Virus record (IMG/VR): IMGVR_UViG_3300025896_000201
Span: 1 to 22,262 of that record
Length of the DNA: 22,262 nt
DNA from: a virus
Direction: 5' to 3' (one strand)
The translations under genes and the position numbers were made by a program. Positions 11,434 through 19,160 of this stretch are shown here, one piece after another; within the stretch, counting starts at the first letter, position 1, and the number at the start of each line of letters is the position of its first letter. Below the pieces are notes generated by a model. The model was not told where the DNA came from. It made no database searches and was given only the letters and a program-made list of their open reading frames with translations.

Positions 11434-12044
11434 CGCCATCTCCGAAGCCTGACTGGCGCGGCCACACCGCAGTGGTCGTCGCCAGCGGCCCGAGCCTCAC
11501 CGACGAGCAGATCGTGCACGTCGAGCACGCGAACGTGAAGACGATTGCGGTGAACAGCAGCTATCTCAAGCTCGCACACCCCGACGCCGTCTATGCCTGC
11601 GACTACCTCTGGTGGAAGACGAACCACATGAAGGTCAAGCAGAACATCGGCCGCGAGAAGCTGTGGACGCAGGACCGCGGCGCGGCCGAGCAGTTCTGCC
11701 TCGGCCACATCCGCTGGGAGGCCAAGGACGGCCTGGGCAAGATCGGCTTGCGCGTCAACGGCAACAGCGGCGCCGGGGCGATCAACCTCGCCTACCACTT
11801 CGGCGTGCGGCGCATCCTGCTGATCGGCATGGACATGAAGCCGGGACCGAACGGCGAGAAGCACTGGCATCCGGATCACCCGAAGCCGCTCGTGCAGGCC
11901 CAGCAGTTCGAAGAGTGGCGCAAGAAGATGGGCGTGCTCGCCGCCGATCTGAAGGCCGCTGGCGTGACGGTCGTGAACTGCACGCCTGGCTCGGCGCTCA
12001 CGCACTTCCCGATGGGCGATCTGGAACAGGAGCTCGCGCGATGA
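11430..12044 (+). CDS. DUF115/MptE-like (Maf-related) protein, norphogenetic-type
   Basis: 204 aa from GTG 11430 (GTGA overlap). HTAVVVASGPSLTDEQIV is the Gly-Pro-Ser motif of the DUF115 fold; the second half has AINLAYHFGVRRILLIGMDM and a HWHPDHP loop. This fold is shared by 6-hydroxymethylpterin diphosphokinase MptE, Maf flagellin glycosyltransferases and some sialyltransferases. Phage members are often called norphogenetic protein. As it opens a run of glycosyl- and methyltransferases, a sugar-transfer role is more likely than pterin synthesis, but this is inference. Confidence 0.82.
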   Translation: MTPSPKPDWRGHTAVVVASGPSLTDEQIVHVEHANVKTIAVNSSYLKLAHPDAVYACDYLWWKTNHMKVKQNIGREKLWTQDRGAAEQFCLGHIRWEAKDGLGKIGLRVNGNSGAGAINLAYHFGVRRILLIGMDMKPGPNGEKHWHPDHPKPLVQAQQFEEWRKKMGVLAADLKAAGVTVVNCTPGSALTHFPMGDLEQELAR

Positions 12045-12820
12045 GCCGCATCGCGGTCTTCTGCATCCGGCCCGAGCCTGCCTACCGCGCGCAGGCGATC
12101 AGCAACGGCCTCGCGCGGCTGGGCTACAAGCTCTACTCGTCGCCCTACCCGAACAACCGCTTCAGCCCTCACGGCCCCGAAGATCTGCTCGTGATCTGGA
12201 ACCGCAAGCGCGGCATCGACGAGCAAGGCGCCGATGCGTGGGAGCGCAAGGGCGGCACCGTGATCGTGCTGGAGAACGGCTACTTGCAGAAGGTCGACAA
12301 GACCTACTACGCGGTCAGCGTGCACGGCCACAACGGCTCGGGCTGGTTTCCGGTCGGCGACGACAAGCGCTTTGACAAGCTGGGCTGGACGGTCAAGCCG
12401 ATGCGTGACGGGGGCCAGTACATCCTCGTGCGCGATCAGCGCGGCATCGGCTCGACGCTGATGGCCAGCCCGCCCAACTGGGGCAAGCGCATGGAAGCGA
12501 ATCTGCGCCGGCACGCTCCGTTCCCGGTCAAGCTGATGGCGCATCCCGGCGACAAGGGCAAGCTCGACAAGGACGCCCAGGCCCTGGCCGGCGCGCGCAG
12601 CGTCGTGATCTGGAGCAGCGCGATCGGCGTGCGCGCTCTCGTCGAAGGCATCCCGGTGCAGCACTTCGCACCGCGCTGGATCTGCGAGAAGTGGGAGGTG
12701 AGCCGCGAGGCGGCGTTGGAGCGCATGGCTCACGGCCAGTGGCACTTCGACGAGATCGCGACGGGCGAGCCGTTCGCTCGCATTCTGGCCAAGCTGAAAG
12801 AGAGTCCGCGATGGGTCTGA
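12041..12820 (+). CDS. GT-B-like glycosyltransferase candidate 1 (KpsS/KpsC-like C-terminus)
   Basis: 259 aa from ATG 12041 (ATGA overlap). The N-terminal half has an alternating strand-helix pattern; the C-terminal half has VVIWSSAIGVRALVEGIPV, resembling the donor-binding S-S-x(n)-EG-x-P motif of capsule glycosyltransferases. It is a paralogue of the next gene: KLGxTxxPxR..GxYILV, then PVK and SSA/SSS..EGxPV occur in the same order. Not a clear match to one CAZy family by eye. Confidence 0.65.
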   Translation: MSRIAVFCIRPEPAYRAQAISNGLARLGYKLYSSPYPNNRFSPHGPEDLLVIWNRKRGIDEQGADAWERKGGTVIVLENGYLQKVDKTYYAVSVHGHNGSGWFPVGDDKRFDKLGWTVKPMRDGGQYILVRDQRGIGSTLMASPPNWGKRMEANLRRHAPFPVKLMAHPGDKGKLDKDAQALAGARSVVIWSSAIGVRALVEGIPVQHFAPRWICEKWEVSREAALERMAHGQWHFDEIATGEPFARILAKLKESPRWV

Positions 12821-13578
12821 CCCTCTACCCCGTGCCCGGCAAAGAGAAGAGCAAGCTCATCTGCAACGCCTTCGCCGCCGGCGCACCCAAGCACGCCACC
12901 GGCGCCGTCTTCTTCGGCACCGAGGGCCAGATGCAGAACTTCCGCCGCGCGCAGCAGGGCACGTGGTGGTACATCGACAACTCGTATTTCGACAAGCACC
13001 GCGGCATCTACTTCCGCGTCACGAAGAACGCGCTGCAAGTCGACCCGCGGGGCAAGACCAGCACCGGCGAGCGCTTCGCGAAGCTGGGCATCACGATCCG
13101 GCCGTGGCGGATCAACCCCGAGGGCTACATCCTGGTGTGCCCGCAGTCCGACGACTTCATGAAGTCGACGCTCGGCAACGGGCCTGGGTACAACTGGACG
13201 GAAGAGACGCTGCGCAAGCTGCATGAGATGCAGGGTCTTGCCGACATCGGCTCCCCGGTGAAGGTGCGGCCCTGGAACCGCGACAAGAAGGCCGCGGCGG
13301 TCACGCTGGAGAGCCTGCTGCCGAACGTGCGCTTGCTGATCTCGCACAGCAGTTCGGCAAGCATCACGGCGATGATTGAGGGCGTGCCCTCGCTCAGCAT
13401 CGGCCCGACCGCGGCGGCGTACCATCTCACCGGGCCGTTGACGCCCGAAGCCCTGGTGCGGCCGCCGACCCCGGACGACCCGCTGCGGCTCAGGTTCTGC
13501 GAGATCCTGGCCGACAACCAGTTCACCTTGGAAGAGTTCAAAAACGGGACTGCATGGCGATGGCTGGAAAAGACGTGA
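12811..13578 (+). CDS. GT-B-like glycosyltransferase candidate 2, paralogue of the upstream gene
   Basis: 255 aa from ATG 12811, overlapping its paralogue by 10 nt. Motifs in order: WWYIDNSYFDK, RFAKLGITIRPWR..GYILV, SPVKVRPW, and LLISHSSSASITAMIEGVPS with a downstream GPTAAAYHLTGPL segment that would line the sugar-nucleotide pocket. Possible earlier duplication followed by divergence with different donor or acceptor specificity. No signal peptide or membrane segment is seen, so it should act in the cytoplasm. Confidence 0.68.
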   Translation: MGLTLYPVPGKEKSKLICNAFAAGAPKHATGAVFFGTEGQMQNFRRAQQGTWWYIDNSYFDKHRGIYFRVTKNALQVDPRGKTSTGERFAKLGITIRPWRINPEGYILVCPQSDDFMKSTLGNGPGYNWTEETLRKLHEMQGLADIGSPVKVRPWNRDKKAAAVTLESLLPNVRLLISHSSSASITAMIEGVPSLSIGPTAAAYHLTGPLTPEALVRPPTPDDPLRLRFCEILADNQFTLEEFKNGTAWRWLEKT

Positions 13579-14126
13579 AGAAGGGGTGGTTCTCCACCCC
13601 GGGGCGGCCGGGCGATCGGACGCTGGAGCAGCAACTCAACGGCCTGGATCGGCTGTTCATGGCCGCGCACGGAAAGACAATCCTTGACCTCGGGTGTGCT
13701 GAAGGGCTGATCAGCATCGAACTGGCCAAGGCCGGTGCGCTGGCGGTGCACGGCGTCGAGATCGTGCCGGGGCACGTCGAGGTGGCCAACAAGCTGCGTG
13801 GCGATCTGCCGGTGACGTTCGAAGTCGGCGACGCCAACGTGTGGCAGCCCAAGCGCAACTACGACATCGTGATCGCGCTGGCGCTGCTGCAGAAGGTCCG
13901 CAACCCCACGGCGGTGGCGGCGCGCCTGGCCGCCTCGGCGCGCGAGCTCGTCGTCCTGCGCCTGCCCCCACAGCACGCGCCGACGATCATCGACGAGCGC
14001 TCGGGCAACGAGCCGCACCACATCGGCACCGTGATGAAGAACGGCGGCTGGTACGTCGAGCACGCCGGCTACGACGGTGCCTTCGGCGAATATGTGGGCT
14101 ACTACCGCAGGAACAAGAATGCCTGA
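13575..14126 (+). CDS. class I SAM-dependent methyltransferase 1
   Basis: 183 aa if started at GTG 13575, which overlaps the upstream TGA (GTGA) and has GGA seven bases ahead; in-frame ATGs at 13554 and 13560 are alternatives. Motif I is TILDLGCAEGLISIELA, the acidic motif II VHGVEIV, and motif IV-like YDIVIALALLQKV. This is the nucleotide-binding core of a Rossmann methyltransferase. Substrate unknown; in this setting a sugar, nucleoside or protein are all possible. Confidence 0.82.
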   Translation: MKKGWFSTPGRPGDRTLEQQLNGLDRLFMAAHGKTILDLGCAEGLISIELAKAGALAVHGVEIVPGHVEVANKLRGDLPVTFEVGDANVWQPKRNYDIVIALALLQKVRNPTAVAARLAASARELVVLRLPPQHAPTIIDERSGNEPHHIGTVMKNGGWYVEHAGYDGAFGEYVGYYRRNKNA

Positions 14127-14634
14127 CCTGATTCCTCTTTACCGCGAACTCGCGGCCAAGGACAGCAACAACTTCCAGGGGCTGTCGATCCTTCAGCACA
14201 AGGAACGCATCCAGAAGCTGGCGCGCGAGGTGCGCGCGAAGAGCATGCTCGACTACGGCTGCGGCCGTGGCGACGCCTACCGCAGCCCGCACAAGCTGCA
14301 CCACCAGCTGGGCATCGCCCGCGCCGATGTCACGCTCTACGACCCGGCCTTTCGCCGCGACGACGTGCTGCCGACCGGCAAGTTTGACCTCGTGCTGTGC
14401 AGCGATGTGCTGGAGCACGTGCCCGAAGACCAGGTCGACGAAGTGATCGCGCGGCTCTTCAGCTACGCCCGCTACGCGGTCTGGGCCTCGGTGTGCTGCC
14501 GACCGGCCAAGAAGACCTTCCCGGACGGCACGAACATGCACGTCACGGTGCAACCCTACGAGTGGTGGCGCCGCAAGTTCCAGACGTGGGCCGACGCGAC
14601 CAACATCCGCTTCGAACTGACGGAGACGCCCTGA
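14119..14634 (+). CDS. class I SAM-dependent methyltransferase 2
   Basis: 171 aa from ATG 14119 with AGGAA upstream, overlapping the previous gene by 8 nt. Motif I is SMLDYGCGRGDAY, followed by DVTLYDPAF and FDLVLCSDVLEHVPEDQV, the latter a very typical Methyltransf_11/25 signature. The C-terminal YEWWRRKF is also seen in phage relatives. It is not closely similar to methyltransferase 1. The stop overlaps the next ATG as TGATG. Confidence 0.85.
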   Translation: MPDLIPLYRELAAKDSNNFQGLSILQHKERIQKLAREVRAKSMLDYGCGRGDAYRSPHKLHHQLGIARADVTLYDPAFRRDDVLPTGKFDLVLCSDVLEHVPEDQVDEVIARLFSYARYAVWASVCCRPAKKTFPDGTNMHVTVQPYEWWRRKFQTWADATNIRFELTETP

Positions 14635-15407
14635 TGGGCTACGGTGATTGGCTCATGGCGGCCGGCGAGGCCAAGGCGGCGCACGCTGCTACCGGCCGCC
14701 CTGTGCTGATCACCGACCCGGCGGGCAAGCCCCAGTGGTCCGAAGTGTTCGCCAACAACCCCTACATCCTGCGCAAGCCCGACGGCCGCCCGTTCGTGCG
14801 GGTGATCAGTTCCTCCGGCCACCGGCCCTACATCGCGGCCAAGAGCGCGGGGCGGTGGACGTGGAAGCCGTACAAGCCCAAGCCCGCCGAGATGTTCTTC
14901 ACGCCCGAGGAACTGGCGTTCGCCGAGCCGTACCGCGGCGCGGTGCTGGTCGAGCCCAACGTCAAGGCCACCGGCCGCTCCAACAAGGCGTGGCCGTGGC
15001 ACAGCTGGACGCAGTTCGTCGCCTGGGCACCGCAGTACGTGCGAGGTCTGCGGCTCTTGCAGTGCGGCCCGGCCAGCACGAAACGGCTGCCCGATGTGGA
15101 GTTCGTCGAGACGCCCACCTTCCGGCACGCGCTCGCGGTGCTCTCGGTGTGCCGCGCGCTTGTCACGACGGAAGGCGGCCTGATGCACGGCGCCGCAGCG
15201 GTCGGCGTGCCCGCCGTGGTGCTGTGGTCGGAGTTCATCGACCCGAGCATCACCGGCTACACCACGCATCGCAACATTCGCCACGCCTCCAAGACTTGCG
15301 GCATGCGCATCAACTGCGCCAGCTGCCGAAGGTCGATGGAGATGATCCCGGTCAAAGAGGTGACCGACAACCTGATGGAGATTCTGCGCAATGAAGAAGG
15401 TCGATAG
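14634..15407 (+). CDS. GT9-like (heptosyltransferase-type) glycosyltransferase
   Basis: 257 aa from ATG 14634. The C-terminal half carries TTEGGLMHGAAAVGVPAVVL, the donor-binding signature of ADP-heptose:LPS heptosyltransferases and other GT9 enzymes, with WPWHSWTQFVAWAP before it. The N-terminal acceptor domain is short compared with true WaaC/WaaF (about 320-350 aa). It ends with a Cys-rich CGMRINCASC. GT-B fold; cytoplasmic. Suggests transfer onto LPS-core-like or other sugar acceptors. Confidence 0.8.
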   Translation: MGYGDWLMAAGEAKAAHAATGRPVLITDPAGKPQWSEVFANNPYILRKPDGRPFVRVISSSGHRPYIAAKSAGRWTWKPYKPKPAEMFFTPEELAFAEPYRGAVLVEPNVKATGRSNKAWPWHSWTQFVAWAPQYVRGLRLLQCGPASTKRLPDVEFVETPTFRHALAVLSVCRALVTTEGGLMHGAAAVGVPAVVLWSEFIDPSITGYTTHRNIRHASKTCGMRINCASCRRSMEMIPVKEVTDNLMEILRNEEGR

Positions 15408-16053
15408 CTGGTGGTTCCCGGACGGTGAGAGGCACCTGCCGGAGTGGATGGCCAACGCCAAGAACCGCATCATCCTCAACGGCCGCCCGTCCTACCAGGG
15501 CAAGAAGCAGATCGCGTGCATCAACGCGGTGAAGAAGTACAAGGGCACCGCGCGCACCGCGATTGACGTTGGCGGACACATCGGCCTTTGGTCGTTCAAT
15601 CTGGCGGCGGCTTTTCAGCACGTCCTCGCCTTCGAACCGGTGGCAGCGCATCGTGAGTGCTTCGCCCGCAACGTCGAAGCGCGTAACGTCGAATTGATCC
15701 CGTGTGCGCTGGGCAAGGAAGAGGGCAGCGTCAGCATCTACACGGCGCCCACCAGCAGCGGGGACTCCTACGTCAGCGGTGGTGGCGAGATTCCGCTGAA
15801 GATGCTTGACACGTTCACGTTGGCCAACGTCGATTTCATCAAGATCGACTGCGAGGGCTACGAAGAGAACGTGCTGCGCGGCGCCGAGCATCTGCTCAGG
15901 ACGTGGAAGCCGGTGGTGTGCGTCGAGCAAAAGCGCGACATGGCCAGCACCCGCTTCGGCCTTGCGCCGCTGGGCGCCGTCAAATTCTTGCAGACGCTGG
16001 GCTACGGCGTCGAGCAGGAGATCGGCGGCGACTACATCATGGTGACCAAGTGA
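15391..16053 (+). CDS. FkbM-family methyltransferase
   Basis: 220 aa from ATG 15391, overlapping the upstream gene by 17 nt. Motif I AIDVGGHIGLWSFNLA, then LAFEPVAAHRECFARN and DFIKIDCEGYEENVLRGAEH are diagnostic of FkbM methyltransferases, which O-methylate sugars and other hydroxyls. This is the clearest sign that the island modifies carbohydrate. A lower-GC third position is visible in parts of the gene relative to neighbours. Its stop overlaps the next GTG. Confidence 0.92.
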   Translation: MKKVDSWWFPDGERHLPEWMANAKNRIILNGRPSYQGKKQIACINAVKKYKGTARTAIDVGGHIGLWSFNLAAAFQHVLAFEPVAAHRECFARNVEARNVELIPCALGKEEGSVSIYTAPTSSGDSYVSGGGEIPLKMLDTFTLANVDFIKIDCEGYEENVLRGAEHLLRTWKPVVCVEQKRDMASTRFGLAPLGAVKFLQTLGYGVEQEIGGDYIMVTK

Positions 16054-16412
16054 GCGGCATCGGAATTGACGCTTGGTTGGCGCAGCAAGAAGCTGAAGAG
16101 CAGAAGCACAAGTCTAGGCTGAAGCCTGGGCAACTGCATCTTGCCGCCATGCTGGACCAACTGGCGCGACAGATTGCCATCGGCGCAATGGGCGACGTGA
16201 CTGATTGCGTAGTGTTCGTGCGCGGTGTCAAGTCCTCGGCAATTGTGACGCTGCCCAAAGAGCCGGTCGCGGAAACGCTGAAGCGGCTGGGGGACGCTGA
16301 AATCTACCTGAAGACTGGCGAACTCCCGCCCCGAGAGATGCCTTGGCACGGATGCTCCAATTGCACCGAAGGCCGCAATCCTGAGTGCCCCGACCACGGA
16401 AACTACGCATGA
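16050..16412 (+). CDS. hypothetical protein with C-terminal Cys cluster
   Basis: 120 aa from GTG 16050 (GTGA overlap). No domain recognised; the middle (DVTDCVVFVRGVKSSAIVTL) looks like a beta-rich fold. The C-terminus WHGCSNCTEGRNPECPDHG has CxxC, a later Cys and a His, likely a zinc site. Codons are clearly less GC-rich than those of the glycosyltransferase genes on either side, which marks it as a recent insertion in the island. Confidence 0.7.
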   Translation: MSGIGIDAWLAQQEAEEQKHKSRLKPGQLHLAAMLDQLARQIAIGAMGDVTDCVVFVRGVKSSAIVTLPKEPVAETLKRLGDAEIYLKTGELPPREMPWHGCSNCTEGRNPECPDHGNYA

Positions 16413-17125
16413 AGGTCTACATCGGTTACGACGAGCGCGAGCACAAGGCCGCAGCGGTCTGCCTCAAGTCGCTGCTGGATGCCACGCGCGGCGAAGTGCA
16501 CGCCGAGTTCCTCACGCTCAGCGGCCTGTACTCCCGCGGCTTGCTCACCCGCATCCGCGACGCGCGCACCACGCAAGAGTACGATCTCGTGAGCAACGCG
16601 CACTACAGCACGCGGTTCAACATCAGCAGGTTCCTGACGCCGATCTTGTGCCAAGAAGGCTTCGCACTGTTTGTGGACTCGGACACCGTATTCGTGCGCG
16701 ATCCGCGCGAGATGCTGCGTGAGGTACCGTCACGGCTGCCGCTCAGCGTGGTCAAGCACACGCACGAGCCGACGCGCAGCGTGAAGATGATGGAGCAGTT
16801 CCAGAACGAGTATCCGCGCAAGAACTGGTCGAGCGTGATGCTCTTCAACTGCGACCACCCGGCCAATCGCCGCCTGAGCCTGTGGGACGTGAACAACCGC
16901 ACCCGGCAGGAGCTCCACGGCTTCTACTGGCTTCACGACGAAGAGATCGGCTCGCTGTCGCCGGCCTGGAACTGGCTTGTGAACGAACAGCCCAAGCCCG
17001 ACAATCTCGGCGTCGCGCACTTCACCAACGGCGGCCCGTTCAACGAAGGCTGGCCGGGTGCGGAGCACGACGATCTCTGGTACCACTACGCAGGAGAACG
17101 AGATGGCGACGATGCCCAAGGGTAA
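16409..17125 (+). CDS. GT-A-type glycosyltransferase (GT8-like)
   Basis: 238 aa from ATG 16409 (ATGA overlap). MKVYIGYDERE at the N-terminus and ALFVDSDTVFV with the DxD motif for metal and nucleotide-sugar binding are typical of GT8 and related GT-A transferases. The downstream part has VMLFNCDHP and a GFYWLHDEE segment with possible catalytic acid residues, then AHFTNGGP. It is the last large gene of the island and the only GT-A member. Confidence 0.85.
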   Translation: MKVYIGYDEREHKAAAVCLKSLLDATRGEVHAEFLTLSGLYSRGLLTRIRDARTTQEYDLVSNAHYSTRFNISRFLTPILCQEGFALFVDSDTVFVRDPREMLREVPSRLPLSVVKHTHEPTRSVKMMEQFQNEYPRKNWSSVMLFNCDHPANRRLSLWDVNNRTRQELHGFYWLHDEEIGSLSPAWNWLVNEQPKPDNLGVAHFTNGGPFNEGWPGAEHDDLWYHYAGERDGDDAQG

Positions 17126-17288
17126 GAAGCCCGTGATGAAGAAGCCCGCGGCCAAGAGCATGAGCAAGGCCGAGATGAAGGTCGAGAAGGCCGAGATGAA
17201 GATGGCCAAGAAGCTGCCGCCGGCCGACCGCAAGAAGTTCGCCGCGCTGCACAAGGGCGAGATGAAGATGGAAGGCAAGGAGAAGTAG
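17103..17288 (+). CDS. small Lys-rich repetitive protein
   Basis: 61 aa from ATG 17103, overlapping the upstream gene by 23 nt and preceded by GGAG. About one third of the residues are Lys, with a repeated KAEMK-VEKAEMKMAKK pattern and Ala/Met in helical phase. Such proteins may bind nucleic acid or act as a virion-internal basic protein. No assigned family. Confidence 0.7.
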   Translation: MATMPKGKKPVMKKPAAKSMSKAEMKVEKAEMKMAKKLPPADRKKFAALHKGEMKMEGKEK

Positions 17289-17290
17289 CC

Positions 17291-17464
17291 ATGGCCAAGA
17301 ACTGGATCAAGGGCGCCATCAAGCACCCGGGCGCGCTACACGAAGACCTGGGCGTGCCCAAGGGCAAGAAGATTCCCGCCGCCAAGCTGAACGCCGCGGC
17401 CAAGAAGAGCGGCAAGGTCGGCCAGCGTGCCCGCCTAGCCAAGACTCTCAAGAAGATGAAGTGA
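17291..17464 (+). CDS. small basic phage protein (KNWIKGAIKHPGAL type)
   Basis: 57 aa from ATG 17291. The opening KNWIKGAIKHPGALHEDLGV and the C-terminal GKVGQRARLAKTLKKMK recur, from memory, in many tailed phages as a very small conserved protein, often fused or adjacent to others of the same kind. It is strongly basic. Function unknown. The stop overlaps the next ATG as TGATG. Confidence 0.8.
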   Translation: MAKNWIKGAIKHPGALHEDLGVPKGKKIPAAKLNAAAKKSGKVGQRARLAKTLKKMK

Positions 17465-17976
17465 TGCGCGTCAGGCACGCGCATCCCGGGCTACCCAAGA
17501 GCATCCGCTCGCACCCGAAGGCCCGAGGCATCGTCTCGGCCGCTGACATCTTCGTGACCGGCGGCGCACGCCTGCGGCTCAAGGCGATCGTCTTCGAACG
17601 ACAACGGGATCTCGTGCACTTCTGGAAGCACGTGCTCGGAAGACCCGACCTCGGGCCGAAGTGCCTCGGTGCGGTCAACTCTCTCGGCTACGAGCTCATC
17701 AGCGTTCTGCCAGATGGCCGCGAGCGCTCGACCTTGATGTGCGATCCGCGGTACTTCGCGGTCATGGGTCTGGTGCTCGGGCACCTCAACATGGAGATCG
17801 TCACGCACGAGTCCGTGCACGCGGCATTCGCATACGCTCGCCGGCAACGCAGGGATCTCTGGTGCAGTCCTGGCGATCTGGAAGAGGAAGCCGTCTGCTA
17901 TCCGGCAGGCATCATCGCCAAGCGCATCAACGCATGGCTGCATGGCGAGGATCTCTACAAGGAAGCGAAGCGATGA
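17464..17976 (+). CDS. putative metallopeptidase-like protein with HESVH motif
   Basis: 170 aa from ATG 17464 (overlaps TGA). The motif HESVH at 115-119 with a Glu (EEEAVCYPAGII) about 25 residues later is the HExxH pattern of zinc peptidases. No signal peptide or membrane segment. Part of the phage-encoded HExxH family often annotated as metallopeptidase or hypothetical. Activity is unproven. ATGA overlap with the gene after it. Confidence 0.7.
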   Translation: MRVRHAHPGLPKSIRSHPKARGIVSAADIFVTGGARLRLKAIVFERQRDLVHFWKHVLGRPDLGPKCLGAVNSLGYELISVLPDGRERSTLMCDPRYFAVMGLVLGHLNMEIVTHESVHAAFAYARRQRRDLWCSPGDLEEEAVCYPAGIIAKRINAWLHGEDLYKEAKR

Positions 17977-18281
17977 GCGCCAAGCTGCAAGATGTGTGGC
18001 TCCGATCGGAGCGTCCCCAGGTCCGCTCCGGCCCCGCGCCGGCGCGCTACCGGCCCGGCAAGCACGAGAAGATGGTGCGGGCCATGGATCGCGGCCAATG
18101 GGTCGTTGTGACGCCAGCGGAGGCCAAGGCCCTGGCGGCTGCCGCGACGCGGCTCGGCGGCCGCGCTACGCGCTACCTCGTCAGCGAGACACGCTCGTGC
18201 TTCAAGGTACTGGAAGCGCCATGGAAAAAGGCCCCGCAGGGCCTTTCTCTGGTCAAGGAAGCCGACGCTACTGAACCGTGA
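17973..18281 (+). CDS. hypothetical protein, last gene of the rightward operon
   Basis: 102 aa from ATG 17973 (ATGA overlap). Basic, Arg/Ala-rich with a GQWVVVTPAEAKALAAAATR segment; no known domain. Its 3' end contains the bidirectional terminator at 18227-18246, and the last codons overlap the end of the convergent gene at 18268-18636. Confidence 0.68.
   Translation: MSAKLQDVWLRSERPQVRSGPAPARYRPGKHEKMVRAMDRGQWVVVTPAEAKALAAAATRLGGRATRYLVSETRSCFKVLEAPWKKAPQGLSLVKEADATEP
18227..18246. terminator. bidirectional intrinsic terminator between convergent operons
   Basis: AAAGGCCC (18227-18234) pairs with GGGCCTTT (18239-18246) around CGCA. On the minus strand the hairpin is followed by TTTTT (18229-18225), so it stops the leftward lysis operon after its last gene; on the plus strand it is followed by CTCT and should be weaker. 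Confidence 0.8.
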
Positions 18282-18636
18282 TCGTCACCGCGGTGGCCGG
18301 CGAGAGCGGGAATGCCTTGCACGCCTCGTTCGACAGTGCACTCTCGGGACCCCCGGCCTCCTGGGCTGACACCTGCCAACAGTATTCGGTGCCCCCGAGC
18401 AGCCCCGTCGTGATCTGCCCGGTGGTTGTGGCGATGGTGCCCACCTTGGTCTTCGGCTGCCCCTTCACGCCCTGATAGACGCCATAGGACAGCGCGCCGG
18501 TGATGGCCGTACCGTCCAGACGCGCGGTTGGCGCGCTGAAGGTGATCGTCGCAGTGTTGGGTGCGGTCTGCGCCAGCACCGGCGCGGCGAAGACGGCCAG
18601 CAGGGCGAGTGCGATTCCGATGAGCCAGGTCTTCAT
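18268..18636 (-). CDS. secreted fibronectin type III-like protein
   Basis: 122 aa from ATG 18636. Residues 1-22 form a signal peptide (MKTWLIGIALALLAVF, cleavage probably after VLA). The rest is one Fn3-like beta sandwich, with the typical GTEYCWQVSAQEAGG segment and a second Cys that may form a disulfide. Fn3 domains on phage proteins often bind carbohydrate surfaces. It is the last gene of the leftward operon. Confidence 0.8.
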   Translation of the reverse strand: MKTWLIGIALALLAVFAAPVLAQTAPNTATITFSAPTARLDGTAITGALSYGVYQGVKGQPKTKVGTIATTTGQITTGLLGGTEYCWQVSAQEAGGPESALSNEACKAFPLSPATAVTITVQ

Positions 18637-18806
18637 GCTTGCTTCTCCAGCGCGTCGATGGCGGCCTGCGCTTGGGCCTTCGCGGCGGCGAGTTCCTCGT
18701 CCGTCACGTCACGGCCCTCGGCTTGCGCCTTGGCGATGGCCAGTTGGTAGGTCTGCAACTGCGTCAGCAGCTGCAACGAGAGGCCCACGAGGGCGGCTGC
18801 GTTCAT
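18633..18806 (-). CDS. small helical protein
   Basis: 57 aa from ATG 18806, with ATGA overlaps at both ends (upstream lipoprotein stop and downstream Fn3 start). The sequence begins MNAAALVGLSLQLLTQLQTY and is Ala/Gln-rich, probably all-helical and amphipathic. No family recognised; the double overlap supports it as a real gene of the lysis block. Confidence 0.7.
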   Translation of the reverse strand: MNAAALVGLSLQLLTQLQTYQLAIAKAQAEGRDVTDEELAAAKAQAQAAIDALEKQA

Positions 18807-19150
18807 TGCGTCGATCCTTTCGTCGCCAGGTAGGCTTGGAGTGCGGTCAGCACGGTGATGGTGGCCGTCAGCTTGTCACCGCCGGCCTGCGGATTGGTCT
18901 TGAAGGTCAGCACGGCCAGGTCGATGCCCGCCTCGGCGCTGCGCAGCGTCGAGACGATGTTGTCGCGGTCGGCATCGGAGAGCTTGCCGGAGGCGCGCAG
19001 CGTGCTGGCGGTGTTGGCGATGGCGGTGACCGTGCCGTGGGCTGCGAGCACCTTCTGGTTGAAGGTGGCCGGCGCTTGCACGCCCAGGTTGGAGCACGCG
19101 GCCAGCATGAAGGCCAGCACGAGTGCAAGGTACAGGTTGAGTCTTTTCAC
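18803..19150 (-). CDS. phage lipoprotein
   Basis: 115 aa from GTG 19150, with GAAAGGA well placed upstream. It has a lipobox LAAC (Cys about residue 19) after a hydrophobic stretch, so it should be lipidated and sent to the outer or inner membrane. The body is Ala/Thr-rich and helical. In this place it could be an outer-membrane spanin component or a superinfection-exclusion lipoprotein, but the sequence does not decide. Confidence 0.78.
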   Translation of the reverse strand: MKRLNLYLALVLAFMLAACSNLGVQAPATFNQKVLAAHGTVTAIANTASTLRASGKLSDADRDNIVSTLRSAEAGIDLAVLTFKTNPQAGGDKLTATITVLTALQAYLATKGSTQ

Positions 19151-19160
19151 AGGTGTCCTT

